Translations under genes and position numbers: made by a program | Assembly: GCF_900167435.1 (NCBI RefSeq) | Contig: NZ_FUWS01000005.1 | Span: 146,972 to 197,271 of the forward strand | Reading direction: 5' to 3' | Source: Marinactinospora thermotolerans DSM 45154 | GTDB taxonomy: Bacteria; Actinomycetota; Actinomycetes; Streptosporangiales; Streptosporangiaceae | DNA: 50,300 nt | The notes under the pieces: model-generated | Told to the model about the DNA's origin: nothing | Databases searched by the model: none | What the model saw: the letters and a program-made list of their open reading frames with translations, nothing else | In this document: positions 43,554-50,300 of the stretch, in pieces | How positions within the stretch are numbered: position 1 is the first letter of the stretch | Layout: every line of letters starts with the position of its first letter

Positions 43554-44805
43554 GCCAGCGGACGCCGAGATCGCCGACCGCGACCCCGCCCTTCCCGCGC
43601 TGCGGGTGGTGCTCGACCACGAGGCGCTGACCTCGCTGGTGGCGGAGCTGCTGCCCGCGGACGCGAAGGCCCCCGAACGGGTCACCGTCACCTACCTGCG
43701 CTACAAGCCGGGCACCAGCCTGACCGCGGCGCTGCGGCTGGGGTACGGCGGCAGGACCCGCCGCGCCTTCCTGCGGGCCTACACGGCCGAAGGCGACGGC
43801 AAGCTCGGTAAGGACGTCCGCCACGCCGAGGGGCCCCCCGCGCCGGCCCCGCCAGGCGTCGATCTGACGGAAGTGACCGATCCGGGCTGGCGGGGCCCCC
43901 TGGTCGCCCCCGACCTGGGGCTGGTGGTGGCGGCGCCCGCCGACGACCGCGCCCTGCCGGCGCTGCGCCACTTCGCCGGCGCCCCCGGGTTCGCCTCGCA
44001 GGGGACCCGACGCGCGCGGACCCTGCGCCACAAGCCGGGACGGCGCTGGGTGGGCCGGCTCGACGGCGACGCCCGGCGCCCCGAGCACGTGCTGCGCGCC
44101 CACTCGGGCGGGGTGAACGTCGCCCCCTATGTCACGCTGGCGGCGGCCGGGCTGCCGGTGCCGGAGGTGACCAGGGTCAGCAGGTTCGGGCTGTTGGCCA
44201 CGCGCTGGATCCCCGGGACGCCCCTGGACGGAGCGCTCGCGGCCGGTGACGTCGACGCGCCGGCCGCCGTGGGAGGTCTCCTCGCCCGGTTGCACGCCGT
44301 CCCGGCGCCCCGGGAGCTCCCCGAAGCCCGGCCCACGGACCCGGCTGTGGCCGCGCGGGCCGTCGCCGCGCTCCTGCCCGACCTCGCGGCGCGGGCGGAG
44401 CGGGTCGCCCAGGCGTGCGCCCGGGCCCTGGAACCGGAGCCGGGCGTCCTGGTGCACGGCGACCTCTCCGCCGACCAGGTCCTGCTGACCGAGCGAGGCC
44501 CGGCGCTGATCGACCTGGACCGGGTGCGGGTGGACGCCCCGGCCGCGGACCTGGCGTCCTTCGTGGCCGCCGAGATCGCCGCGGGCCGGGCCCTGGCCGG
44601 CGCCGAACCGGACCGGGTGCTGGGCCCGCTCCTCGACTCCTACCTGGAGGCCCGCCCCGGCCGGCCCCGGCCGCGGGGGCTGGCCGCGCACACGGCGGCG
44701 GCGCTGCTGAACCGGTGCGCCGAGCCGTTCCGGCACCGCGTGCCCGGCTGGGCGGGGCAGGCCCGGATGCTCGTCGAGACGGCCGCCGGACTGGTGGGCG
44801 CGTGA
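43546..44805 (+). CDS. APH-fold phosphotransferase (kinase 1 of the operon)
   Basis: The protein is 419 aa and belongs to the aminoglycoside-phosphotransferase-like kinase superfamily. The N-lobe has VTYLRYKPGTSLTAALRL, an ATP-binding strand of this group. The catalytic loop is VLVHGDLSADQVLLTE, so the Mg-binding Asn of H-G-D-x-x-x-x-N is Gln. The second Mg ligand is in ALIDLDRVRVDAPAADLA. GTG 43546 lies inside the ABC gene's last codons, 8 nt overlap, after GAGGAGG. It may phosphorylate a sugar-containing intermediate or act as a self-protection kinase. The substrate is unknown. Confidence 0.85.
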   Translation: MLEPADAEIADRDPALPALRVVLDHEALTSLVAELLPADAKAPERVTVTYLRYKPGTSLTAALRLGYGGRTRRAFLRAYTAEGDGKLGKDVRHAEGPPAPAPPGVDLTEVTDPGWRGPLVAPDLGLVVAAPADDRALPALRHFAGAPGFASQGTRRARTLRHKPGRRWVGRLDGDARRPEHVLRAHSGGVNVAPYVTLAAAGLPVPEVTRVSRFGLLATRWIPGTPLDGALAAGDVDAPAAVGGLLARLHAVPAPRELPEARPTDPAVAARAVAALLPDLAARAERVAQACARALEPEPGVLVHGDLSADQVLLTERGPALIDLDRVRVDAPAADLASFVAAEIAAGRALAGAEPDRVLGPLLDSYLEARPGRPRPRGLAAHTAAALLNRCAEPFRHRVPGWAGQARMLVETAAGLVGA

Positions 44806-44854
44806 ACGAGGACCACGCGGCGCAGGACGGCCGCGCCCACCCGTGGAGGATCCC

Positions 44855-45973
44855 GTGACCGAACGCTTCGTCGCCGACCGGGTCGTCTCCCCCGCCACCG
44901 GCGAACCGCTGCTGCTGCGCCGGGCCTGGCCGCGCGGCACCGACCACGCCCTGGTCGAGTGGGAGCAGGCCGACGGGCGGCGCGTCGCCGGGCAGTGGTT
45001 CGCCGACCCCGACCGGCTGGAACGGGTCGCGGCGGCGACCCCGGGCGCGTCCGCCCTGCCCGGGGAGGGCGTGCTGCTCCAGCCCGACGGGGCCGACCGC
45101 AGGCTGCCGAGGGTGCGCGCGCTCGTCCGGGCCGGCGGCCGGCTGGTCGCCCACCGGCCGGAACGGCGCGCCGTGGTGCGCACCGACCGCGGCTACGTCA
45201 AGGCGGTGCGGCCGGGGCGTGAGGCCGCCCTCGTGGCCCGCTTCGAACAGGCCGAGCGCCTGGCCGGGACGGCGTTCGCGGTGCCGCGGCTGCTGGAGGA
45301 CATGGGCGAGGGGGCGACCCTGTGGTCGGCGCTGCCGGGCGAGCCGCTGACGCGCCCCGCGGCCGGCGGGCGGGTCGGCGACTGGCTGCTCGACTGGTAC
45401 CGGGCCGGCGCCGCGCTGGCCGTGCTGCACGCGGCGGAGCCCCCCTCACCCGGTCCGGGCGGGCAGGGCGGGCCGCCCCGGCACACCCCCGCCGACGAGA
45501 AGGAGGCGGTGCTGCGCTGGCTGCGCCCGGCCTGGCGGTTCGGGCTGCTGCCGTACGCCGACCCTGGCCCGGTGCTGGCCGCGCTCGGGGAGGAGGCCGG
45601 CGCGCCGCTTCGCCCGGTGCACCGCGACTGCTACGACAAGCAGTTCGTCGCCGCCCCCGAGGCCGAGCGGATCGGGCTGGTGGACCTGGACACCCTGGCG
45701 CTCGGCGAACCCGCGGTGGACGTGGCCAACGTCGTGGCGCACATGGCACTGCGGAGCGCCCAGGGGGTGGTGGGCCCGGCCCGCGCCCGGGCGGCGCGGG
45801 CCGCGTTCCTGGCCGGGCTGGAACCCGACGAGGCGACGCTGCGCCGGGTTCCCGCCTATGTGGCGGCGACCCGGCTGCGCCTGGCCGGGGTCTACGCCTT
45901 CCGGCCCCGCTGGCGGGGGCTGGCCCGGGAGCTGTACGCCTCGGCGCTGGAATCGCCCCCGGCCCCCGGTTGA
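44855..45973 (+). CDS. APH-fold phosphotransferase (kinase 2 of the operon)
   Basis: The protein is 372 aa. The N-terminal 120 residues are an extra domain without a recognised motif. The kinase part has VVRTDRGYVKAVRPGREAALVARFEQ (ATP-binding Lys region), catalytic loop VHRDCYDKQFVA and Mg-binding DLDTLALGEPAVDVANV. As in the preceding gene, the Asn of the catalytic loop is Gln. The GTG start 44855 follows GTGGAGG; an in-frame GTG at 44843 is part of that Shine-Dalgarno site. It ends the operon. Sequence divergence from kinase 1 suggests different substrates or successive steps. Confidence 0.82.
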   Translation: MTERFVADRVVSPATGEPLLLRRAWPRGTDHALVEWEQADGRRVAGQWFADPDRLERVAAATPGASALPGEGVLLQPDGADRRLPRVRALVRAGGRLVAHRPERRAVVRTDRGYVKAVRPGREAALVARFEQAERLAGTAFAVPRLLEDMGEGATLWSALPGEPLTRPAAGGRVGDWLLDWYRAGAALAVLHAAEPPSPGPGGQGGPPRHTPADEKEAVLRWLRPAWRFGLLPYADPGPVLAALGEEAGAPLRPVHRDCYDKQFVAAPEAERIGLVDLDTLALGEPAVDVANVVAHMALRSAQGVVGPARARAARAAFLAGLEPDEATLRRVPAYVAATRLRLAGVYAFRPRWRGLARELYASALESPPAPG

Positions 45974-45979
45974 GACGGG

Positions 45980-46022
45980 CCGGGGCCGCGCCCCGCCGGG
46001 TACGGCGGCGGCACGGCCCCGG
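45980..46022. terminator. Bidirectional compound terminator after the glycosyltransferase operon
   Basis: An outer 9-bp stem (45980-45988 with 46014-46022) encloses a second 5-bp stem (45993-45997 with 46004-46008). It lies between the convergent kinase 2 and BCCT stop codons. Confidence 0.6.
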
Positions 46023-46029
46023 TTCGCGG

Positions 46030-47694
46030 TCAGTAGCGGCCGGCGAACTCCGGCTCCTTGCGGCCCACCTCGGAGGGGCCGGTCCAGGAGGGGACCTCCT
46101 CGTCGCGCTTCTCGGGGATGCCCGCCGCGTCGGCGCGGGAGAGCAGACCCTGCTCGACGGCCATCCAGCGGATGATGCGCGGCGTGGTCCACAGGGTCGG
46201 CAGCATGATCAGGCCGACGGGGACGGCGGTGACCACGATGAACGACTGGAGGGCGTTGACCCCTCCGTCGCCGATCGCGATGAGGACCGCCGCGGCGGCG
46301 CCCATCACGACGCACCAGAAGGCGCGGATGACGGGGCGCGGTTCGCTGTCGCGCATGCCCGAGGCGGCCAGCGCGTAGGACATCGAGTCCATGGTGGAGG
46401 CGACGAAGACGACCGTCACCACCAGGACGATCACGCCGAGCAGGGCGCTCATCGGCAGCTGCTGCACGATCGACAGCGCGGCGGCCGGCAGACCGGTCTC
46501 CTCGTAGGGGCCGGAGACCGAACCGGGGTTCTGCGTCTCCAGCCAGATGCCGGTGCCGCCCAGGGCGGTGAACCAGAACGTGGTGACCACGGTCGGCAGG
46601 ACGGTTCCGCCGATGAAGATCTCCCGGACGGTGCGGCCCTTGGAGATCCGCGCGATGAAGATCGCCATCAGCGGGGCGTAACCGACCCACCAGGCGAAGA
46701 AGAAGGTGGTCCAGGAGCCCAGCCACGACCCGTCGCCGCGGTAGACCGACATCGATAGGAACTGGGTGGCGTGCAGCGCGAAGGCGTCGAAGAAGGTGTT
46801 GAAGACGAACACCGCCGAGCCGAGGGCCAGCACGCAGACGAGGAGGGCGAGCGCGACCCACACGTTGAGCCGGCTGAGGAACTGGATGCCCTTGTCCAGA
46901 CCGCTGAGCACCGAGATCGCGGCGACCACGGTCAGCCCGATGATCACCACGAGCTGGGTGGCGTAGCCGTCGAACGTCCCGAACATCTCACCGGAGATGT
47001 AGGAGACCTGAAGGCCGAGGAAGCCCACCGGGCCGACCGTTCCGGCGACGACGGCGAGGATGCAGCAGATGTCGGCGACCGTGCCGATCCAGTGGTCCTT
47101 GACCCGGTCGCCCATGATCGGGTACAGCAGGGTGCGCGGCCGTAGCGGCAGGCCGCGTTGCACGCCCCGCATCATGACGAACGTCGCCAGCGTCCCGCCG
47201 ACGGCCCAGCCCAGGAAGCCCCAGTGGATGAAGCTCTGGGCCAGCGCCACGCTCTCGGGCGAGGGGTCGGTGGCGCCGCCGCCGGTCCCGAACAACGGCG
47301 GGGTGTCGACGTAGTGGGCGATGGGCTCGGCCGCCGCCCAGAACACGCCGCCCGCGCCGAGCAGGGTCGTCATCACCATGGCGACCCACTTGAACCAGCC
47401 GAACTCCGGACGCGCGATCCCGCCCATGCGGACCCGGCCGTAACGGGAGCAGGCGAGGACGGCGGCGACCAGGAACGTGGCCAGGAGGAAAAGCTGCCAG
47501 TAGGCGCCGAACCAGTCGGCGGACCAGGTGAACGCCGTGTCGACGGCGTTCTCCGTGGCGGTGGGGAAAAGGAGGGCTGCGGCGACGAAGGCGATGAGGG
47601 CTCCGCCACTGACGCCGACCACCCAGGTGTCGACCCGCCCCTCCTCTCGTTTTCGGAGGGCACGGGTGCGTACACGTTCAACCATGTTGACCAT
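46030..47694 (-). CDS. BCCT-family transporter (glycine betaine/choline/carnitine)
   Basis: The protein is 554 aa with twelve hydrophobic helices, the BCCT fold. The family signature is clear: GSWLGSWTTFFFAWWVGYAPLMAIFIARISKGRTVREIF, with the conserved Trp and G-x-A-P elements; GGVFWAAAEPIAHYVD and QSFIHWGFLGWAVGG hold the substrate-site aromatic residues. It imports a quaternary amine such as glycine betaine or choline, driven by Na+ or H+, usually for osmoprotection. ATG 47694 was chosen; ATG 47685 (three codons later) is also possible and neither has a strong ribosome site. Two hairpins sit directly upstream. A longer frame to 47862 lacks support. Confidence 0.93.
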   Translation of the reverse strand: MVNMVERVRTRALRKREEGRVDTWVVGVSGGALIAFVAAALLFPTATENAVDTAFTWSADWFGAYWQLFLLATFLVAAVLACSRYGRVRMGGIARPEFGWFKWVAMVMTTLLGAGGVFWAAAEPIAHYVDTPPLFGTGGGATDPSPESVALAQSFIHWGFLGWAVGGTLATFVMMRGVQRGLPLRPRTLLYPIMGDRVKDHWIGTVADICCILAVVAGTVGPVGFLGLQVSYISGEMFGTFDGYATQLVVIIGLTVVAAISVLSGLDKGIQFLSRLNVWVALALLVCVLALGSAVFVFNTFFDAFALHATQFLSMSVYRGDGSWLGSWTTFFFAWWVGYAPLMAIFIARISKGRTVREIFIGGTVLPTVVTTFWFTALGGTGIWLETQNPGSVSGPYEETGLPAAALSIVQQLPMSALLGVIVLVVTVVFVASTMDSMSYALAASGMRDSEPRPVIRAFWCVVMGAAAAVLIAIGDGGVNALQSFIVVTAVPVGLIMLPTLWTTPRIIRWMAVEQGLLSRADAAGIPEKRDEEVPSWTGPSEVGRKEPEFAGRY

Positions 47695-48010
47695 GGGAAT
47701 GAGAACTCTTCTCAGCTCGTCTGGACCGGTCGAAACGGTCCTCAGACGCCTGCCGGGTCGGCAATGAACGACCCCGAAGACGACAAAAACGTCTTTTCTA
47801 TCAAATTGCGACGGTACCCGGCGAAGTAACGCGCCATGCACCGTCACGCTGTGGCGGATCACTCACTCCGGCGTGCCTGGCGCACATCCCGGCGGGGATC
47901 CGCCATCGCGACGGCGGTCGGAACCGCGACGTGACGCCGTTCACCGCGGGACGTGGTTCATGCCACCGCGGACGCGCCCACCGGCCGCCACCACGCCGTC
48001 CCGGGCCCGG
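47695..48010. other. 316-nt region upstream of the BCCT gene
   Basis: It holds the BCCT leader with two hairpins (47701-47747) and a 6-bp inverted repeat AAGACG/CGTCTT with a 7-nt spacer (47777-47795), in a locally A-rich segment that may be the promoter. No gene is supported here. Confidence 0.5.
47701..47747 (-). promoter_or_regulatory. Two hairpins in the leader of the BCCT gene
   Basis: Read on the minus strand, a hairpin with a 10-bp stem broken by a 2-nt bulge (47747-47736 with 47728-47719) comes first. Then GAGAA/TTCTC with a 3-nt loop (47713-47701) lies 6 nt before the ATG and covers the presumed ribosome site. They may control translation, but no known riboswitch is recognised. Confidence 0.4.
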
Positions 48011-48733
48011 TCACCTCCACGCCGGCGGACGCGGCGCCTCCCGCTCGGTCCCCGTGCGCAGCCGTGTCCCGCGCTCGCGGCCCGTCAGCCAGCCCAGCAG
48101 GTCGGCGGCGGGCCCGGTCACCTCGGCGACCTCGCCCTCCCCCGCGACCTCCCAGGTCCGTCGCCGGTCGGTGGCGACCAGGTGCAGCGCCGGGCATCCC
48201 GGCCGCTGCGAGAGGTCGCCGGCGGCGCGGTCCAGCAGCGCGTCGACCAGCTCCGCCGGCAGGTCCGCGCAGGAGTCGCCCGCGTTGAGGTCGACGAGGT
48301 GCAGCCACACCTCGACCACGCGCTCCCAGGGAAGGTCGCGCGCCGTGATCTCGGCCCCCCGCGCGTCGGTGAGGACGGTGTCCGGTTCGGCCTCCCCCAG
48401 CCCGGCCAGGGCCTCGCTCAGCCGGCGCGCGGAGTCGGCGAACTCGGCGCGCAGCCACTCCGGCGGGTCCTGCGCGCCCTCCTCGATCTGGGCGTCGCGC
48501 TCCTCCGGCGACGGGTACATCGGGGTCTGCACACCGGTGCGCGCCCAGGCGACCAGGTTCAGCAACGCCCCGGCGTTGGCCACGAGGTGGGCGATGACGT
48601 GCGCCCTGGTCCACCCCGGCAGCCGCGAGGGCACCCGGAAGTCGGCGTCGGGAAGGCCCGCGATCCGTTCGGCGAAACGCTCGGTTCCCTGTTCCAACCA
48701 CGACTGGATCTGTTTCGGTTCGAGCTGCGGCAT
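48011..48733 (-). CDS. Mycothiol-dependent maleylpyruvate isomerase-family protein (DinB-like fold)
   Basis: The protein is 240 aa, close to the mycothiol-dependent maleylpyruvate isomerase family. The first half is the four-helix DinB/MDMPI metal-binding domain: LPGWTRAHVIAHLVANAGALLNL, then LPWERVVEVWLHLVDLNAG, which supply the His, Glu and His metal ligands. The C-terminal half is the MDMPI SCP2-like domain (TGPAADLLGWLTGR). Family members use mycothiol, the actinobacterial thiol, in isomerisation or detoxification; most paralogues have no assigned substrate. ATG 48733 has AGGAAG upstream. No aromatic-degradation genes are adjacent, so maleylpyruvate isomerisation itself is not supported. 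Confidence 0.88.
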   Translation of the reverse strand: MPQLEPKQIQSWLEQGTERFAERIAGLPDADFRVPSRLPGWTRAHVIAHLVANAGALLNLVAWARTGVQTPMYPSPEERDAQIEEGAQDPPEWLRAEFADSARRLSEALAGLGEAEPDTVLTDARGAEITARDLPWERVVEVWLHLVDLNAGDSCADLPAELVDALLDRAAGDLSQRPGCPALHLVATDRRRTWEVAGEGEVAEVTGPAADLLGWLTGRERGTRLRTGTEREAPRPPAWR

Positions 48734-49155
48734 CAGGTTCTTCCTGGCTCGGGGGCGGGCCGTCCATGTCCGTCCCTTAGATCCCCCATGGCCGCTGGTT
48801 TATGCTCGATGGCCCGCGGCCGCCACCGGGCCGGGCCGCGAAACCGGGCGCGTGGTGGTGCGCGCACCACCATCCACGGGGACATGGCACCAGACTCGCG
48901 CCGCTTCGCTTGCCAAGCCGCGCACCGGCTCCCAGACTGGAAGGCAGGGGCCGCGCAGCCGGCCCCTGCGACAACCGAACGCATGAGCATCGACGCCGCC
49001 TGCCGTCCCCGATTCCCCCGCGCGCAGCGGAACCGGGAACCGGACGGGGTCGTTGGACGTGAAGGGCCCAGGCCCCGCGCCATCGCCGGCGATGGCGCCG
49101 CGCGAGCGCTCACGACCCTCACTTCCGCGGCCAGGCGGAGCAGACTGGAGACCAC
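48734..49155. other. 422-nt intergenic region between divergent genes
   Basis: It carries the 20-bp perfect palindrome at 48853-48872 and otherwise nothing I can name. Open frames here are low-complexity or shadows. Confidence 0.55.
48853..48872. promoter_or_regulatory. 20-bp perfect palindrome, candidate operator
   Basis: TGGTGGTGCGCGCACCACCA is identical to its reverse complement. It lies in the shared region between the isomerase-family gene and the nucleotidyltransferase gene, 120 nt from one start and 283 nt from the other. The binding protein is unknown. Confidence 0.5.
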
Positions 49156-49965
49156 ATGGCTGTCCATCCGCAGGCGCGGACCGTTGCCGAGACGTTCCTC
49201 AGGGACATCGACGGCGAGGCCCCCGGCTTGGTGGAGGGCCTGTACCTCACGGGGTCGGTCGCCCTGGACGACTACCGTCCGCACGTCAGCGACGTCGACT
49301 TCGTCGTGGTCACCGCCCGCCGCCTCACCGACACCGACTTCGACGCGCTGCGCCGCGTCCACTCCCGCATGCGGTCACGGTTTCCCCGACCGCAGTTCAA
49401 CGGCATCCACGTCACGTGGGAGGATCTCGACGACGACCCCGCCGCGTGCGGCCCCCTCGCGTCGGTGAACGCGGGCCGGCTGCGCCGCAAGGCGAGCGCC
49501 GACGTCAACCCGGTCACCTGGCACGTGCTCGCCGAGCGCGGCGTCACCGTGCGCGGGCCGCTCCCCGTCGAGCTGGACATGTGGAACGAGCGCGACAGCC
49601 TGCGCGACTGGTCGCTGGGCAACCTCGACGAGCACTGGCGCCGCTGGCGGGCCAAGGCCGGCCGGCTGGTCACGCCGCGCGGCCTGGCCGCGCTGGGGTC
49701 GCTGGCGCCGTCGTGGAGCGTGCTGAGCGTCAGCCGGCTGCACTTCACGTTGCGCACGGGCGAGATCACCTCGAAGTCCGGCGCGGGGCGTTACGCGCTG
49801 CACGCCTTCCCCGAGCGGTGGGACCGCATCGTCAACGAGTGCCTGCGCATCCGCCGCGGCTCCCGGCTCCCGTCGCTCTACCAGAGCGCGCTGGCCCGCC
49901 GCCGCGCCGCCCTCGACTACATCGAGATGGTCCTGGACGACGCCCTCTCCCCCCAGCCGGCCTGA
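49156..49965 (+). CDS. AadA-like nucleotidyltransferase (DUF4111-type)
   Basis: The protein is 269 aa with the organisation of aminoglycoside adenylyltransferases. The catalytic signature is LYLTGSVALDDYRPHVSDVDFVVVT: Gly-Ser followed by D-x-D that binds two Mg ions. The C-terminal helical domain matches the DUF4111-like part (WSVLSVSRLHFTLRTGEITSKSGAGRYALHAFPERW), with K-S-G-A near the substrate site. Family members transfer AMP to streptomycin or spectinomycin hydroxyls; many chromosomal actinomycete homologues have unknown substrates. The start ATG follows CTGGAGACCAC. A strong terminator follows the gene. Confidence 0.88.
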   Translation: MAVHPQARTVAETFLRDIDGEAPGLVEGLYLTGSVALDDYRPHVSDVDFVVVTARRLTDTDFDALRRVHSRMRSRFPRPQFNGIHVTWEDLDDDPAACGPLASVNAGRLRRKASADVNPVTWHVLAERGVTVRGPLPVELDMWNERDSLRDWSLGNLDEHWRRWRAKAGRLVTPRGLAALGSLAPSWSVLSVSRLHFTLRTGEITSKSGAGRYALHAFPERWDRIVNECLRIRRGSRLPSLYQSALARRRAALDYIEMVLDDALSPQPA

Positions 49966-49985
49966 CCCGCCGCCCAGACGCACAC

Positions 49986-50021
49986 GTGGGGCCTCTCCCG
50001 GAACACCGGGAGAGGCCCCAC
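49986..50021 (+). terminator. Terminator after the nucleotidyltransferase gene
   Basis: A 16-bp perfect stem (49986-50001 with 50006-50021) has a 4-nt loop AACA and is followed by a short pyrimidine run CTTCTT. Confidence 0.88.
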
Positions 50022-50086
50022 CTTCTTCGCCCACCCTGAACTGGCCCCCGACCGCTCCGGCTCGCCACCCCGGGCGGGCACGGAGA

Positions 50087-50300
50087 GGGGCCGTCCCCGC
50101 GTGCGCGGGGAGCAGCGCCAGCGCGTGTGGGAGTGGTGGTCCGCCGAGGGGCCATCCCCGCGTGCGCGGGGAGCAGGCAGCCAGCTCGGCCTGCTGGGTG
50201 ATGGTCGCGGGTCCATCCCCGCGTGCGCGGGGAGCAGGCACGATCCGGACATGGCGCACGTCAGCGGCAGGGTCCATCCCCGCGTGCGCGGGGAGCAGCG
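50087..50300 (-). CRISPR. Type I-E CRISPR array, leader-distal end (continues past the window)
   Basis: Four 29-bp repeats (50087-50115, 50148-50176, 50209-50237, 50270-50298) are separated by three 32-bp spacers (50116-50147, 50177-50208, 50238-50269). Two bases of a fourth spacer reach the window edge. The repeat contains CCCCGCGTGCGCGGGG, the hairpin typical of type I-E. Comparison with the E. coli repeat (GAGTTCCCCGCG...) puts the crRNA strand on the minus strand, so the leader lies to the right. The leftmost repeats carry substitutions near the crRNA-strand 3' end, as expected for the old, leader-distal end. No cas gene is in the window. Confidence 0.97.

Noticed and set aside
49832-50277. 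Minus-strand frames containing repeated Pro-Ala-Arg-Gly-Asp-Gly stretches
   Set aside because: These are translations of the CRISPR repeats.

Overview
The window comes from a high-GC actinomycete (by eye above 70% G+C). Family content fits a filamentous actinobacterium, probably a Nocardiopsis-like member of the Streptosporangiales: a whiJ-type cluster of XRE/DUF5753, DUF397 and ATP-binding genes, a mycothiol-dependent isomerase-fold protein, a DtxR/IdeR-type iron box, a CsoR-type copper operator and a type I-E CRISPR array. The genus is inference; no rRNA or tRNA gene is visible.

Layout. (1) 1-12366: end of a large secretion/toxin-like locus. A giant modular protein enters from the left edge. 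It carries two ADP-ribosyltransferase domains, a metzincin-like protease motif, duplicated coiled coils and a helical Trp/Tyr repeat. It is followed by a small unknown gene, a single-pass membrane protein with a long disordered ectodomain, and a beta-helix protein fused to two CbxX/EccA-type AAA ATPases. This resembles the edge of a type VII-like secretion and polymorphic toxin region, but no core secretion gene is in the window. (2) 12870-16456: a solitary HsdR_N-type nuclease, a repressible carboxylesterase and a PP2C-like phosphatase. (3) 16728-19309: a divergent whiJ-like regulatory cluster around a strong inverted repeat, with two extra small genes coupled to the ATP-binding gene. (4) 19538-23692: enoyl-CoA hydratase, iron-regulated siderophore-binding lipoprotein, quinone oxidoreductase and a luciferase-like F420/FMN oxidoreductase. 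(5) 23924-31791: a complete kdp operon (27-aa peptide, kdpF, A, B, C, D, E) for high-affinity K+ uptake. (6) 31829-37246: GDPD phosphodiesterase, APH(6)-like kinase, CopB-type copper ATPase behind a CsoR-type operator, and a CbiX-like protein lacking the usual active-site His. (7) 38017-45973: a tight six-gene operon of three glycosyltransferases, one ABC exporter and two APH-fold kinases, probably making and exporting an unknown glycosylated, phosphorylated product. (8) 46030-50300: BCCT transporter, mycothiol-dependent isomerase-fold protein, AadA-like nucleotidyltransferase and the leader-distal end of a type I-E CRISPR array.

The two best candidates for undescribed biology are the giant two-ART/metzincin protein with its neighbours and the six-gene glycosyltransferase/ABC/kinase operon. 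Starts were chosen from Shine-Dalgarno sequences and start/stop overlaps. All family assignments rest on motifs read by eye, without database searches.
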